Source: Muribaculaceae bacterium (lineage in GTDB: Bacteria > Bacteroidota > Bacteroidia > Bacteroidales > Muribaculaceae). Taken from it: 6,964 bases of DNA. Position numbers and translations under genes: made by a program. Below the pieces are notes generated by a model. That model ran no database searches. It was not told the DNA's origin and was given only the letters and a program-made list of their open reading frames with translations. Below, piece after piece: positions 6,873 to 6,964 of the stretch; position 1 is the stretch's first letter; every line of letters begins with the position of its first letter. Location of the stretch: NCBI GenBank assembly GCA_017962285.1, contig JAGCVR010000117.1:1-6964 (forward strand). Direction: 5' to 3'.

Positions 6873-6964
6873 CTAAAATTCGAACAATGTCTTCACGTCC
6901 ACGTCTGCCGGGAACAATGCGCGTCCGTTAAGTTCGCTAAGGCTGCAGATGAAACTGATGTAAA
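6873..6964 (-). CDS. apt: Adenine phosphoribosyltransferase, C-terminal 29 residues only
   Basis: A minus-strand frame enters at the right window edge and ends with TAG at 6875-6873. Its 29 visible residues include FICSLSELNGRALF and end in VKTLFEF. From memory, Bacteroides Apt ends in a similar way (a FIIEL-DLNG- pattern after the last strand). Apt converts adenine and PRPP to AMP in purine salvage. The catalytic PRPP-binding loop lies outside the window, so the call rests on this tail and on the apt-uvrC order I recall in Bacteroidales. uvrC starts 22 bp downstream, so they are very probably co-transcribed. Confidence 0.75.
   Translation of the reverse strand, partial: YISFICSLSELNGRALFPADVDVKTLFEF

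Noticed and set aside
6230..6931. Plus-strand open frame of 233 codons
   Set aside because: It lies antisense to uvrC and the apt end; the minus strand encodes clear family motifs. The translation shows no domain and is a frame shadow.

Overview
The window looks like core chromosome from a member of the Bacteroidales (Prevotellaceae, Muribaculaceae or a relative; I cannot resolve the family). Reasons: the gene order apt-uvrC-dtd-MazG-like-deoC beside rsmH-ftsL-ftsI; a DeoC of 300 residues with an N-terminal extension; a very short FtsL-like protein with a basic cytoplasmic tail; no Shine-Dalgarno-like purine tracts before the starts; and AT-rich promoter-like sequences of the Bacteroidetes TTTG / TAnnTTTG type. 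Every gene I can support lies on the minus strand, so transcription runs from high to low coordinates.

Right part (6964 to about 3219) is one compact transcription unit: the 3' end of apt, then uvrC, dtd, a MazG-like pyrophosphohydrolase and deoC. Junctions are tight (22-bp gap, 26-bp overlap, 12-bp gap, 31-bp gap), and a strong intrinsic terminator follows deoC. The genes share a salvage and quality-control theme: adenine salvage, excision repair, removal of D-amino acids from tRNA, probable hydrolysis of non-canonical NTPs, and deoxyribose-phosphate breakdown.

The 2963-3290 gap holds no gene. It contains the deoC terminator, then AT-rich DNA with two overlapping promoter candidates, a perfect 17-bp inverted repeat between promoter elements, and a possible leader hairpin ahead of rsmH.

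Left part (2962 to 1) is the start of the division and cell-wall (dcw) cluster: rsmH, an FtsL-like protein and ftsI, whose C-terminus runs off the window. The ftsL stop and ftsI start overlap as ATGA. mraZ, which usually comes before rsmH, is not present here.

I found no mobile element, CRISPR array, tRNA, rRNA or defence system. The content is ordinary housekeeping DNA. The points worth a second look are regulatory (the rsmH promoter region and missing mraZ) or concern translation (TTG start of uvrC), and none amounts to a new system.
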